NCBI GenBank assembly: GCA_019312705.1
Contig: JAFDCW010000412.1
Coordinates: 1 to 5,093, forward strand
DNA: 5,093 bases
Direction: 5' to 3'
Source of the DNA: Deltaproteobacteria bacterium
Lineage (GTDB): Bacteria; Myxococcota; Polyangia; Polyangiales; B10-G4
This document shows, in pieces, positions 1 to 5,093 of this stretch. Positions within the stretch are counted from its first letter, which is position 1. Every line of letters starts with the position of its first letter. The notes beneath the pieces were generated by a model, which made no database searches, was not told where the DNA came from, and was given only the letters and a program-made list of their open reading frames with translations. Position numbers and translations under genes: made by a program.

Positions 1-1
1 G

Positions 2-29
2 GTCACCGTTGGGGGTCAACGGGGGTGAC
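2..29. terminator. Bulged hairpin near window edge, possible terminator
   Basis: Bases 2-7 (GTCACC) pair with 24-29 (GGTGAC), and bases 8-11 (GTTG) pair with 17-20 (CAAC). This leaves a GGGGT loop and a three-G bulge at 21-23, so ten base pairs in all. It lies about 22 nt past the stop of the small minus-strand gene that ends at 52, where a terminator would be expected. Any T-run on the minus strand would fall outside the window. It could equally belong to a gene to the left, or be chance pairing in G-rich sequence. Confidence 0.35.
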
Positions 30-51
30 GGCCTATGTGCGATTCAGTCGC

Positions 52-240
52 TCAGCTGCCGTAGATCACGTCGATCTCGACATCTTCGGCGACGGGTGGC
101 GCTGCCCCCGGCCCGTCGTCCCAAGACGTGGGCTCCTGAGGAGCGGCCCGATCCGGGCTAGACTGAGCGTAATCCCAGTACGCGAGAGCCCCGGCGAGGA
201 AAAACGCCAGGGCCCAGAGCAGCCCCGCGGAGGGGGTCAT
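52..240 (-). CDS. Small single-span membrane protein, function unknown
   Basis: This 62-residue protein has no recognised family. Residues about 5-22 (AGLLWALAFFLAGALAYW) form one clear hydrophobic segment. The rest is a Pro/Ala- and Asp/Glu-rich soluble tail ending DVEIDVIYGS. The ATG at 240 has no clear ribosome binding site. An in-frame GTG at 258 would add VRVPAK, placing Arg and Lys before the hydrophobic segment, which would suit an N-in anchor better, but it also lacks a good Shine-Dalgarno. Codons mostly end in G or C, as in the neighbouring genes, which supports real coding. It is divergent from the SRPBCC gene at 355, so the two may share a control region. The frame stays open far past 240 on this strand, but that stretch is antisense to the SRPBCC gene and is not credible as coding. 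It might be a signal-anchored small protein or a subunit of a membrane complex; the sequence does not say which. Confidence 0.6.
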   Translation of the reverse strand: MTPSAGLLWALAFFLAGALAYWDYAQSSPDRAAPQEPTSWDDGPGAAPPVAEDVEIDVIYGS

Positions 241-354
241 CTTGGCTGGGACCCGCACGAAGGAAGTATGAGGTCCAAGCCCCAGGGACGCCCACAAAGG
301 GTGCCGATTGGAACGAATTTGAAGGACCGGGCCTTCGCTCCGTCGAAACCCGGT
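241..354. promoter_or_regulatory. Divergent intergenic region, presumed promoters
   Basis: These 114 bp separate two divergent starts (240 minus, 355 plus), so promoters for both should lie here. I could not pick convincing -35/-10 or -24/-12 pairs. TTGGCT (242-247) and TATGAG (267-272) are 19 bp apart and are only a weak candidate for the plus gene. A small inverted repeat, GAAGG at 321-325 and CCTTC at 332-336, lies 18 nt before the plus start and could be a 5' leader hairpin or an operator half-site pair. Confidence 0.4.
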
Positions 355-1671
355 ATGCGTGTGACCGCACTTCTTTCCTTGGTGCTCCTGGCCGCTCTCG
401 CGTCTCCGGCCCTCGCTCAGCCCTCCGGGCATAGCGCACCCCCCAACACCCACCGAGATGACACACGGGATGCCGAGCACGCCCGCATCGCCAACCTGAC
501 CCGGTCCGAACGGGAGCTCCTCGCCCCCCACATCGCCCGGGGCCCGGTCGCCCTGATCGAGTTTCGAGGCGAGGCGGAGCTCCCCGCGATCCACTTCGCG
601 ACGAGGGTCCGCGCCCCGGCGGCGCGGATCGCCGACGTCATCGCCAACCCCGGACGCTATCCGAGCTTCATGCCCGCCCTCGACGAGGTCGCGGTGACCG
701 GGCGCCGCCAAAACATGGTCTCCTACCATTGGACCTGGCAGACCGCGGTCTTCACCCTCCGCGGCGACAACGTGCTCCAAGTGTACCCCGCCCCCGTGGG
801 CCGGAGCGACCGCCCGTACCGCATCGAATCCCGAGCGACCGGCGGCGACCTGGGGACCGGGCGCCTCGTCTGGCGCGTATACCCCGAGGGGCCCAACCGA
901 TCGTTGCTGACGCTGTCGGCGCGCCTCGACCTACGGGAGGCCAATTATCTGACGCGGCAGATCAACCGCGGCCAGAACTCCATCAACCGAACGATCAACA
1001 TCAGCCTCGCCTACGTGATGCTGCAAGGCACGGCCAAGGAGGCGGAACGGCGAGTCGGCGCGCCTCCAGAGAACGTCCCGGAGCCGCCGCTGACCCGCCC
1101 CGCAGTGGACGTCCAGGCCCTCGCCAACGTGCTCGCCCGGGGCGACTTGCTGCTGATGGATACCACCGGGGACCGCCTGAATCAGGTGACCGTCGTCGGG
1201 CGCATGGGCCGCGACGAGACGCGGACGCGGGAGGTGATGACCGACCCTCGGGAATTCGGCCCCGCCCTGGTGCCCGGGAGCTATGCCCGGATCGTCCGGG
1301 AGGATGACGAGAACCTCGACTTCGAGTGGGGGGTGAACCTTCCCCTCATCGGCACGTCGGGGAAGATGCGCCTCGGAGAGGCCGACGACGGGACGGTCTC
1401 GATCGACGCCATCGAAGGCGCCCTCGAAGGCGGGCGCTGGCGTTTCGCCACGGAGACCTACCCGAACGGCGAGGCCATCGTCATCGGTTGGGCCGACTTC
1501 GACCCCGCCGATGCGAGTTGGCTGATTCGGGCCATGGTCGCCGACGACCCACCCCTCGGGGCGGGCATCGCCGGGGGAACCTCGATCATGGTCGTCCGGG
1601 GCATCCGCTCCCGAGCCTGGCGCGTGCAAGAAGCCCGAGCCGCCGCCGAAGCCGCCGCCGAGGGCGGCTGA
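355..1671 (+). CDS. Exported protein with two tandem SRPBCC/START-like domains
   Basis: This 438-residue protein probably acts in the periplasm or at the outer envelope. Residues 1-21 (MRVTALLSLVLLAALASPALA) look like a Sec signal peptide cut before Gln22. The frame is open upstream to 25, but the ATG at 355 is chosen because it starts this signal peptide and because the upstream part is the shadow of the opposing small gene. No clear ribosome binding site precedes it. Residues about 64-236 resemble the SRPBCC/START-like fold (COQ10/polyketide cyclase type): a beta strand, then a helix with the typical 'R-A-P-A..IADVIANPGRYPSFMP' pattern, antiparallel strands and a long C-terminal helix. A Pro-rich linker (about 237-252) leads to a diverged second copy (about 255-425), with matching features at 'LARGDLLLMDT' and 'REVMTDPREFGPALVP'. 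The Ala/Glu-rich C-terminus is low complexity. Members of this fold bind hydrophobic ligands such as lipids or quinones in a cavity. The ligand here is unknown and I see no catalytic motif. The family call comes from sequence pattern only. Confidence 0.82.
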   Translation: MRVTALLSLVLLAALASPALAQPSGHSAPPNTHRDDTRDAEHARIANLTRSERELLAPHIARGPVALIEFRGEAELPAIHFATRVRAPAARIADVIANPGRYPSFMPALDEVAVTGRRQNMVSYHWTWQTAVFTLRGDNVLQVYPAPVGRSDRPYRIESRATGGDLGTGRLVWRVYPEGPNRSLLTLSARLDLREANYLTRQINRGQNSINRTINISLAYVMLQGTAKEAERRVGAPPENVPEPPLTRPAVDVQALANVLARGDLLLMDTTGDRLNQVTVVGRMGRDETRTREVMTDPREFGPALVPGSYARIVREDDENLDFEWGVNLPLIGTSGKMRLGEADDGTVSIDAIEGALEGGRWRFATETYPNGEAIVIGWADFDPADASWLIRAMVADDPPLGAGIAGGTSIMVVRGIRSRAWRVQEARAAAEAAAEGG

Positions 1672-1686
1672 ACCCCGCGTATACGC

Positions 1687-1834
1687 CTAAACAGTGTCGG
1701 ATGGGGCGTGAGACACAAGCGAGGTGGTTCCGGTTGCGAGCAGCCCGCGGAGGCTACTTAAAGTAGCTGAGCAGGCAGCGCAGAAACCGGGGCCAGATCG
1801 CGCCGTGGATCGCGCTCCAGGCGATACTGTTTAG
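1687..1834. repeat. Long imperfect palindrome (148 nt) between convergent genes
   Basis: Almost the whole gap between the convergent genes folds back on itself. The outer arms CTAAACAGT (1687-1695) and ACTGTTTAG (1826-1834) are perfect. The centre is a perfect 15-nt palindrome, GCTACTTAAAGTAGC (1753-1767). Between them, a hand alignment of the left arm with the reverse complement of the right arm gives roughly 51 Watson-Crick pairs plus about 5 G-T pairs across some 68 aligned positions, with a few one- to three-base bulges. The right arm contains the TAA stop (1831-1833) of the minus-strand lipoprotein gene. No T-run flanks it, so it is not a classic intrinsic terminator. It could be a structured bidirectional terminator or 3'-UTR stabiliser, or a dispersed palindromic element (REP/MITE-like). 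Copy number in the genome is unknown. Confidence 0.75.
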
Positions 1835-2793
1835 TCGCAGAGCATCGATGTGCAGGTCATCGAGAAGCAGTCGTCGGCGCTGACGCAGCCGGTCGTGGCG
1901 GCGCAGTCTGCGGCGACGCCGCCGGACATGCCGGCCACAACGAAGCCGGCGGCGGTGACGGTCTCCACGATGGCTATGTTCCCGGGGGACCCGGCGGTGT
2001 CGTTCACCAGGTCCGCGACGCCGGTGGCACCCGGCGCGGCGGTGATCTCGAGGGTCGTCGTCACCCCGTTGATCGCCGCGACGATGGCGTCCCGGACCTC
2101 GTCCGCGGTGGTGATGGCGGAGATGTCGATGGCCACGCCCGTTGCCGTCGTGTTGGTATCGAACTCGAAGACGGTCGGGGTGTTCACGCCGTCGTCGAGG
2201 GTGAAGGTCTCGGCGTCGAAGAGCATCGCCGACGCGGGGGTGGTGATGGAGCCAGCGGCCGTGGCGATCGCCTGAGCCGTCGTGCACGTCGCGTTGCAGG
2301 TGCCGCAGTCGAGCACGTTGCCGTCGTCGCAGGTTTCAGTGCCCTCGACCGTCCCGTTGCCGCAGGTCATGGCCACTCCGGTATCGGTCCCGGCGTCGGA
2401 CCCGGCGTCAGTCCCCGCATCGGTCCCGGCGTCAGTCCCCGCATCGGTCCCGGCATCGGTCCCCGCATCGGTCCCGGCGTCAGTCCCTGCGTCGGTCCCC
2501 GCATCGGTCCCTGCGTCGGTCGCCGCGTCGGTCCCCGCATCCGCCATGGCGTCGGGCGTCGCGTCCATGGATCCGTCGGACATGGCATCCGGCGTCGCAT
2601 CCGGCGTCGCGTCCGGCGTCGCGTCCGGCGTCGCGTCCGGCGTCGCATCCATGGACCCGTCGCCGGTGCCGCTATCGACGGCCGAGTCGGTCGTCCCGTC
2701 ACCGATCTTCGAGCGGTCGAAGTCGACCACCAGCTGACAGCCGGTGAGCGCCAGGACGAGGACGGAGAGCGTGAGCATTTGAAGCTTGGTCAT
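1831..2793 (-). CDS. Outer-membrane-type lipoprotein with Asp-Ala repeats and cysteine-rich motifs
   Basis: The 320-residue precursor starts with a lipoprotein signal peptide and lipobox LTGC, with Cys19 as the lipid-modified residue. Gln at +2 fits outer-membrane sorting. Residues about 24-140 are a disordered linker: five DATP units (49-68), then fourteen units that are mostly DAGT (85-140). Cys144-Cys170 carry 'CGNGTVEGTETCDDGN' followed by C-G-T-C-N-A-T-C, the Myxococcus-type cysteine-rich repeat (DUF4215/TIGR02232 style). Residues about 175-292 form a Thr/Ala-rich, probably beta-rich domain with 'FTLDDGVNTPTVFEFDT' and 'TADEVRDAIVAAING'. I have seen similar patterns in surface and phage-like structural proteins, but I cannot name the family. 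The tail has five cysteines (297, 303, 309, 314, 319), so the mature part has ten besides Cys19, enough for five disulfides. A weak GGAA lies 7 nt before the ATG. The PEGA gene is 33 bp upstream, so the two are probably cotranscribed. Likely role: a surface-tethered adhesin-like or structural protein (inference). Confidence 0.85.
   Translation of the reverse strand: MTKLQMLTLSVLVLALTGCQLVVDFDRSKIGDGTTDSAVDSGTGDGSMDATPDATPDATPDATPDATPDAMSDGSMDATPDAMADAGTDAATDAGTDAGTDAGTDAGTDAGTDAGTDAGTDAGTDAGTDAGSDAGTDTGVAMTCGNGTVEGTETCDDGNVLDCGTCNATCTTAQAIATAAGSITTPASAMLFDAETFTLDDGVNTPTVFEFDTNTTATGVAIDISAITTADEVRDAIVAAINGVTTTLEITAAPGATGVADLVNDTAGSPGNIAIVETVTAAGFVVAGMSGGVAADCAATTGCVSADDCFSMTCTSMLCD
2374..2541 (-). 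repeat. 12-bp minisatellite encoding DAGT repeats (14 units)
   Basis: Fourteen 12-bp units encode residues 85-140 of the lipoprotein: DAGT, DAAT, nine DAGT, DAGS, DAGT and DTGV. Synonymous codons alternate between neighbouring units, giving a 24-bp higher-order period. Two 24-bp copies, 2403-2426 and 2427-2450, are identical, which points to recent duplication by slippage or unequal crossing over. Gain or loss of units keeps the reading frame and would only change linker length. Confidence 0.92.
2590..2649 (-). repeat. 12-bp minisatellite encoding DATP repeats (5 units)
   Basis: Five 12-bp units encode residues 49-68 of the lipoprotein (DATP x5). On the plus strand the unit is close to GTCCGGCGTCGC, with occasional A/G changes. 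The surrounding block 'DGSMDATPDA...M' appears again at residues 73-83 with a single DATP, so this segment was itself duplicated before or during repeat growth. It is separate in sequence from the DAGT array. Confidence 0.88.
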
Positions 2794-2800
2794 CTTGATA

Positions 2801-2813
2801 TTCCGAAATTCGG
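2801..2813 (-). promoter_or_regulatory. Weak ribosome binding site inside a short palindrome
   Basis: On the minus strand GGAA (2804-2801) lies 7 nt before the lipoprotein ATG and is the only Shine-Dalgarno-like sequence there. Its GG is the end of an 11-nt palindrome (2803-2813, CCGAAATTCGG on the plus strand), which could form a 4-bp stem. The stem is short and may not matter. If it forms, it would partly hide the site and make translation depend on ribosomes arriving from the PEGA gene 33 bp upstream. Confidence 0.3.
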
Positions 2814-2826
2814 CGATTTTAGTGAC

Positions 2827-3828
2827 TCAGAAGGACATTCCGGCAGCGACTCCGCCACCGTGGGCGCTGACCGCGGGGGTGATTTGGAGCTCCGCGCTCT
2901 CGTCGTCTTCGTCATCGTCCGAGCCGCTCGTGAGCCAGAGCACGACGGCGGTGATGGCGCCGGCTATCGCGACGCCGAAGGCAACGTCCGCGAAGAGGGC
3001 GAGGGTCTCGCCATTGTCGGCGGTCTCCTCGGTCGGGTTGTCGTCGAAGGAAGACTGCTCGCTCAGGGCGAGGAAGCCCAGAACCGACCCGGTGATGAGA
3101 CCGACACCGGCGACCGCCGACGAGACCCACACGCCTGTGGGGATGCCTTCGTCTTCCTCCGTGGCCTCCTCCTCGGGCTCTTCGTACTGTTCGCCTTCCC
3201 CTTCTTCGCCAAACTCGTCAGCCACCGGGGGCAGGACGACGAGGGCGGGGGCGATCTCGTGGCGCTCTCCAAAGGTGACCGTGACGGTCTCGGTCACCGG
3301 CTCGTGGCCTTCGAGGGAGAGGGCCACTGCGTACTCACCAGGGGGAACTTCGACCTCGGCGGGGGTGACCTCGTCACGCGCGACGTCGTCGATCGTGATC
3401 GCGGCCCCCGGAGGAGTGGAGGTCAATACCAGGGTCGCCGGCCGCGCCCGGAGCTCGGTGATGCTAAGCTCGACCTCGGCGCGATCGGGGGCGTCGACCC
3501 GTTCGGCGAGGTAACGCTCGAAGGACTCGACGGCCCCGGCTGCATTGCCGGCGCGCTCCCGGGCGTGGGCTACGCCGATGAGCACCACCGGGTTCGGCAC
3601 GGCGCCGTAGGCCTCCATGAAGGCAGCTTCGGACTGCTCGAACTCACCGGCTTCGAGGTGCGCCTGGCCACGGCCATAGGCTTCCCGGGCGGTCGCCCGA
3701 TCCTCGGCAGTGGGGCCCGCGGGCTCGGCTGCAGCGCGCCGCCGCTGGCGTTGGGCATCCGCCGAACTCGGAGACAGGACCGCGGCGGCCACCGCAATCA
3801 GAACGAGGCACGAAAAGATTCGACGCAT
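2827..3828 (-). CDS. Exported TPR and PEGA-domain membrane protein
   Basis: This 333-residue protein has a signal peptide (1-25, ending SSADA before Gln26). A TPR-like helical region follows (about 44-110, with 'AYGRGQAHLEAGEFEQSEAA' and 'AGNAAGAVESFERYLAE'). Residues about 132-199 match a PEGA domain: 'LVLTSTPPGAAITIDD', then 'TPAEVEVPPGEYAVALSLEGHEP'. A very acidic linker (203-228) leads to two hydrophobic segments (about 231-255 and 276-299), an acidic stretch (304-313) and a short beta-like end (LQITPAVSAHGGGVAAGMSF). The layout is a common one in myxobacterial envelope proteins. TPRs bind proteins, and PEGA domains are small surface or extracytoplasmic beta domains; the partner here is unknown. 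The ATG at 3828 is chosen over the TTG one codon earlier (3831) because GGAG lies 7 nt from the ATG but only 4 nt from the TTG. It is likely cotranscribed with the lipoprotein gene. Confidence 0.87.
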   Translation of the reverse strand: MRRIFSCLVLIAVAAAVLSPSSADAQRQRRRAAAEPAGPTAEDRATAREAYGRGQAHLEAGEFEQSEAAFMEAYGAVPNPVVLIGVAHARERAGNAAGAVESFERYLAERVDAPDRAEVELSITELRARPATLVLTSTPPGAAITIDDVARDEVTPAEVEVPPGEYAVALSLEGHEPVTETVTVTFGERHEIAPALVVLPPVADEFGEEGEGEQYEEPEEEATEEDEGIPTGVWVSSAVAGVGLITGSVLGFLALSEQSSFDDNPTEETADNGETLALFADVAFGVAIAGAITAVVLWLTSGSDDDEDDESAELQITPAVSAHGGGVAAGMSF

Positions 3829-3835
3829 CAATATT

Positions 3836-3839
3836 CTCC
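3836..3839 (-). promoter_or_regulatory. Ribosome binding site that decides the PEGA-gene start
   Basis: GGAG on the minus strand is 7 nt before the ATG at 3828, a good spacing. It is only 4 nt before the alternative TTG at 3831. It directly follows the T4 run of the hairpin at 3840-3857, so that hairpin would sit right beside the ribosome landing site. Confidence 0.7.
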
Positions 3840-3857
3840 AAAAGGACCCGTAGGCCC
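3840..3857 (-). terminator. UACG-tetraloop hairpin with T4 run after the kinase gene
   Basis: Read on the minus strand, GGGCC and GGTCC pair (five pairs, one of them G-U) around the loop TACG closed by a C-G pair. This is the very stable C(UACG)G tetraloop of the UNCG class. TTTT follows at once. It starts 31 nt past the kinase stop. The stem and T-run are short, so termination would be partial at best. It could be a weak terminator or attenuator that lowers readthrough into the PEGA and lipoprotein genes, or an RNA end-protecting hairpin. Confidence 0.5.
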
Positions 3858-3888
3858 GCCCTCTGGTACCCCCAAGTCGAGGGGACCG

Positions 3889-5093
3889 TCAACTGGCCAC
3901 GGGGCTGGAGGCTCCGTCGTCGGGCCAGACGTCCTCCAGGTAGCGTTCTACGGTAGCGAGGGGCCCTCGAAGGGCGTGGGCCTGGTCCTCGAGGCCGCCG
4001 ATGCGGTGGTCCAACTCCTGGACGGTGACCGCCGCGCCCCGCTCGACCCCGGCACTACGGCCCTCGAGCTCGGTGCGCAGCTCCCCGAGGCGGGCCTCGA
4101 GGTCGTCACAGCGGGCCGCTTCGGCAGTGACCTCTTCCTCGATGGCGGCGAGCTCCCAGAGCACTGCGTCCTCGCGACCTTCTTCGCTTTCACCGCGTCG
4201 GACCTTCTGGCGCACGCCCTCTCGGCGGCTGCGCAGATGGTTCCGGCGGCCGACCAGGGCTTCGAACTGACCACGACTCGAAGAAAGGCGAGCGGCGAGG
4301 CTGTCGATCGCCCGGCCCAGGGTGCTACGGAATGCGCGGGCCTGGCTATCGAGGTCCTCGAGGTGGGCCTGCATCACCTCAACCTCTTCGATTTCGGGCT
4401 CGAGCCTGTCGAGGCCCCGGACGGCGACGGCCATCGCCTGGATCACTGGCGGGGGTGAAGGGATCTCCGCTTCGACCTCATCGAGGCAGGCACGGATCGC
4501 CGAGTAGCGCTCGCGCCAACGACGAACGCCGAGGAGCCCATTCCGGGAGGAGTCGCGAACGGGGGGCACCCCCTCGACGGGCGTCGGCCCCCGCAGCTCC
4601 TCGGGGATCACGGCGTCGACGACGGCCGGGGACGCAGGGATCGGGGGCCGAGCATCGGTGATGGTCACCCGTGGTCCGCGATGCGGAGACTTGGGAGGTG
4701 CGAGGTCGAGGCCCGGGCCACCGGCTGGAGCAGAGACGCCGGGGGATGCGGCTCCCTCGGCGGGCAGCGGGTCCGGTGCCTGGAAGACGTCTGCACGTTC
4801 GCCCGCGATTTGAGGGGTCAGGTCGGGGTCGGGCTGCGAATGGGCGGGAGATGCGGGGACCGGGACGGACTTCATATCCACGAGCGTCTGCCGGGCCACG
4901 GAACCGTCCTCCTCGAACTGTGCACCCCAGCCGTCTCCCCCCTCGCTGTTTTCGTCGAGGCAGCCCCAACTCGCCGGCGTGCCGATGAGCTCCCAAACCC
5001 GGTCGAGCTCCTCCAGGAAGTGAAATGCGTCCCGAAATCGATCCTTCGGGTCCTTTTCGAGGCATCGGAGTAGCAACTCTTCGACCACCGGGG
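3889..5093 (-). CDS. Ser/Thr protein kinase, C-terminal part (start outside window)
   Basis: Only the last ~400 residues are visible; the frame runs open off the right edge. Counting from the GTG codon at 5088, the first 35 residues (VVEELLLRCLEKDPKDRF..AFHFLEELDRV) match the last helices of a Hanks-type Ser/Thr kinase domain. They include the 'L.KDP..RF' motif with the conserved subdomain XI Arg (residue 17). The catalytic loop, DFG and ATP-binding parts lie outside the window, so activity cannot be judged. Residues about 37-185 are Pro/Ala-rich and likely disordered. Residues about 190-388 are charged, heptad-like helix and probably a coiled coil ('VIQAMAVAVRGLDRLEPEIE', 'AAIEEEVTAEAARCDDLEAR'), ending ASSPVAS. 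No membrane segment is seen in this part, so unlike many bacterial kinases of this class it is probably cytoplasmic. The coiled coil may drive dimer formation or partner binding. The GTG at 5088 is inside the kinase domain and is not the true start. Confidence 0.82.
   Translation of the reverse strand, partial: PVVEELLLRCLEKDPKDRFRDAFHFLEELDRVWELIGTPASWGCLDENSEGGDGWGAQFEEDGSVARQTLVDMKSVPVPASPAHSQPDPDLTPQIAGERADVFQAPDPLPAEGAASPGVSAPAGGPGLDLAPPKSPHRGPRVTITDARPPIPASPAVVDAVIPEELRGPTPVEGVPPVRDSSRNGLLGVRRWRERYSAIRACLDEVEAEIPSPPPVIQAMAVAVRGLDRLEPEIEEVEVMQAHLEDLDSQARAFRSTLGRAIDSLAARLSSSRGQFEALVGRRNHLRSRREGVRQKVRRGESEEGREDAVLWELAAIEEEVTAEAARCDDLEARLGELRTELEGRSAGVERGAAVTVQELDHRIGGLEDQAHALRGPLATVERYLEDVWPDDGASSPVAS

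Noticed and set aside
25..354. N-terminal extension of the SRPBCC gene to the start at 25
   Set aside because: The extension is Arg/Pro-rich with no domain signal, overlaps the opposing small gene, and would bury a canonical signal peptide that begins at 355.
241..780. Long minus-strand extension upstream of the small membrane gene
   Set aside because: It runs antisense through the signal peptide and first SRPBCC domain and its product is low-complexity. It is a GC-rich shadow frame.
1684..1837. Integron attC site
   Set aside because: The size and the imperfect inverted repeat fit loosely, but the arm sequences do not match the core consensus: the right arm reads GTTTAGT where GTTRRRY is expected. 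No integrase or second attC-like site is visible.
2374..2649. CRISPR array
   Set aside because: Units are 12 bp, contiguous, coding and without spacers.
2282..2737. Plus-strand open frame encoding Ser-Val-Pro-Ala repeats
   Set aside because: It is the reverse of the DAGT/DATP minisatellites. The minus frame has a lipoprotein signal and cysteine motifs, so the plus frame is a shadow.
3829..3831. TTG start one codon before the PEGA ATG
   Set aside because: It would be only 4 nt from GGAG, while the ATG at 3828 has the better 7-nt spacing.
2779..4458. 559-residue plus-strand open frame
   Set aside because: It is antisense across the PEGA and kinase genes, whose minus-strand products have clear domains. 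Long antisense frames are common in high-GC DNA.

Overview
The window is GC-rich DNA that looks like part of a predatory or soil deltaproteobacterial-type genome, most likely Myxococcota (Polyangiia/Sandaracinales-like). This is an inference from gene content. It has a Hanks-type Ser/Thr kinase with a long Pro-rich and coiled-coil tail, a TPR + PEGA exported protein, and a lipoprotein with long Asp-Ala-rich repeats and a 'CGNG...E...CDDGN' cysteine motif. That motif is the Myxococcus-type cysteine-rich repeat (DUF4215 / TIGR02232 style). No rRNA, tRNA, transposase, CRISPR array or phage gene is visible.

Layout, left to right. Positions 2-29 form a bulged hairpin just past the end of a small minus-strand gene (52-240), which encodes a 62-residue single-span membrane protein. 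A 114-bp intergenic region (241-354) separates it from a divergent plus-strand gene (355-1671), which encodes an exported protein with two tandem SRPBCC/START-like domains. That gene converges on a minus-strand set. The 159-bp gap between the convergent genes is almost filled by one long imperfect hairpin (1687-1834). Its right arm contains the stop codon of the minus-strand lipoprotein gene. The lipoprotein gene (1831-2793) holds two in-frame 12-bp minisatellites. Thirty-three bp upstream of it is the gene for the TPR-PEGA two-span membrane protein (2827-3828). Sixty bp further upstream is the 3' end of the kinase gene (3889 to the window edge). A small UACG-loop hairpin with a T4 run lies between the kinase gene and the PEGA gene.

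The minus-strand order is kinase, then TPR-PEGA protein, then lipoprotein. The last two are tightly spaced and probably cotranscribed, and the kinase may be partly insulated by the hairpin. A plausible reading is a cell-envelope module with a cytoplasmic kinase next to two exported or envelope proteins, but nothing in the sequence proves a functional link. The tandem SRPBCC protein and the small membrane protein form a separate divergent pair that may share a control region.

The most unusual signal is the ~148-nt imperfect palindrome between the convergent genes. The window otherwise looks like ordinary myxobacterial envelope and signalling genes, and I do not see a complete undescribed system.
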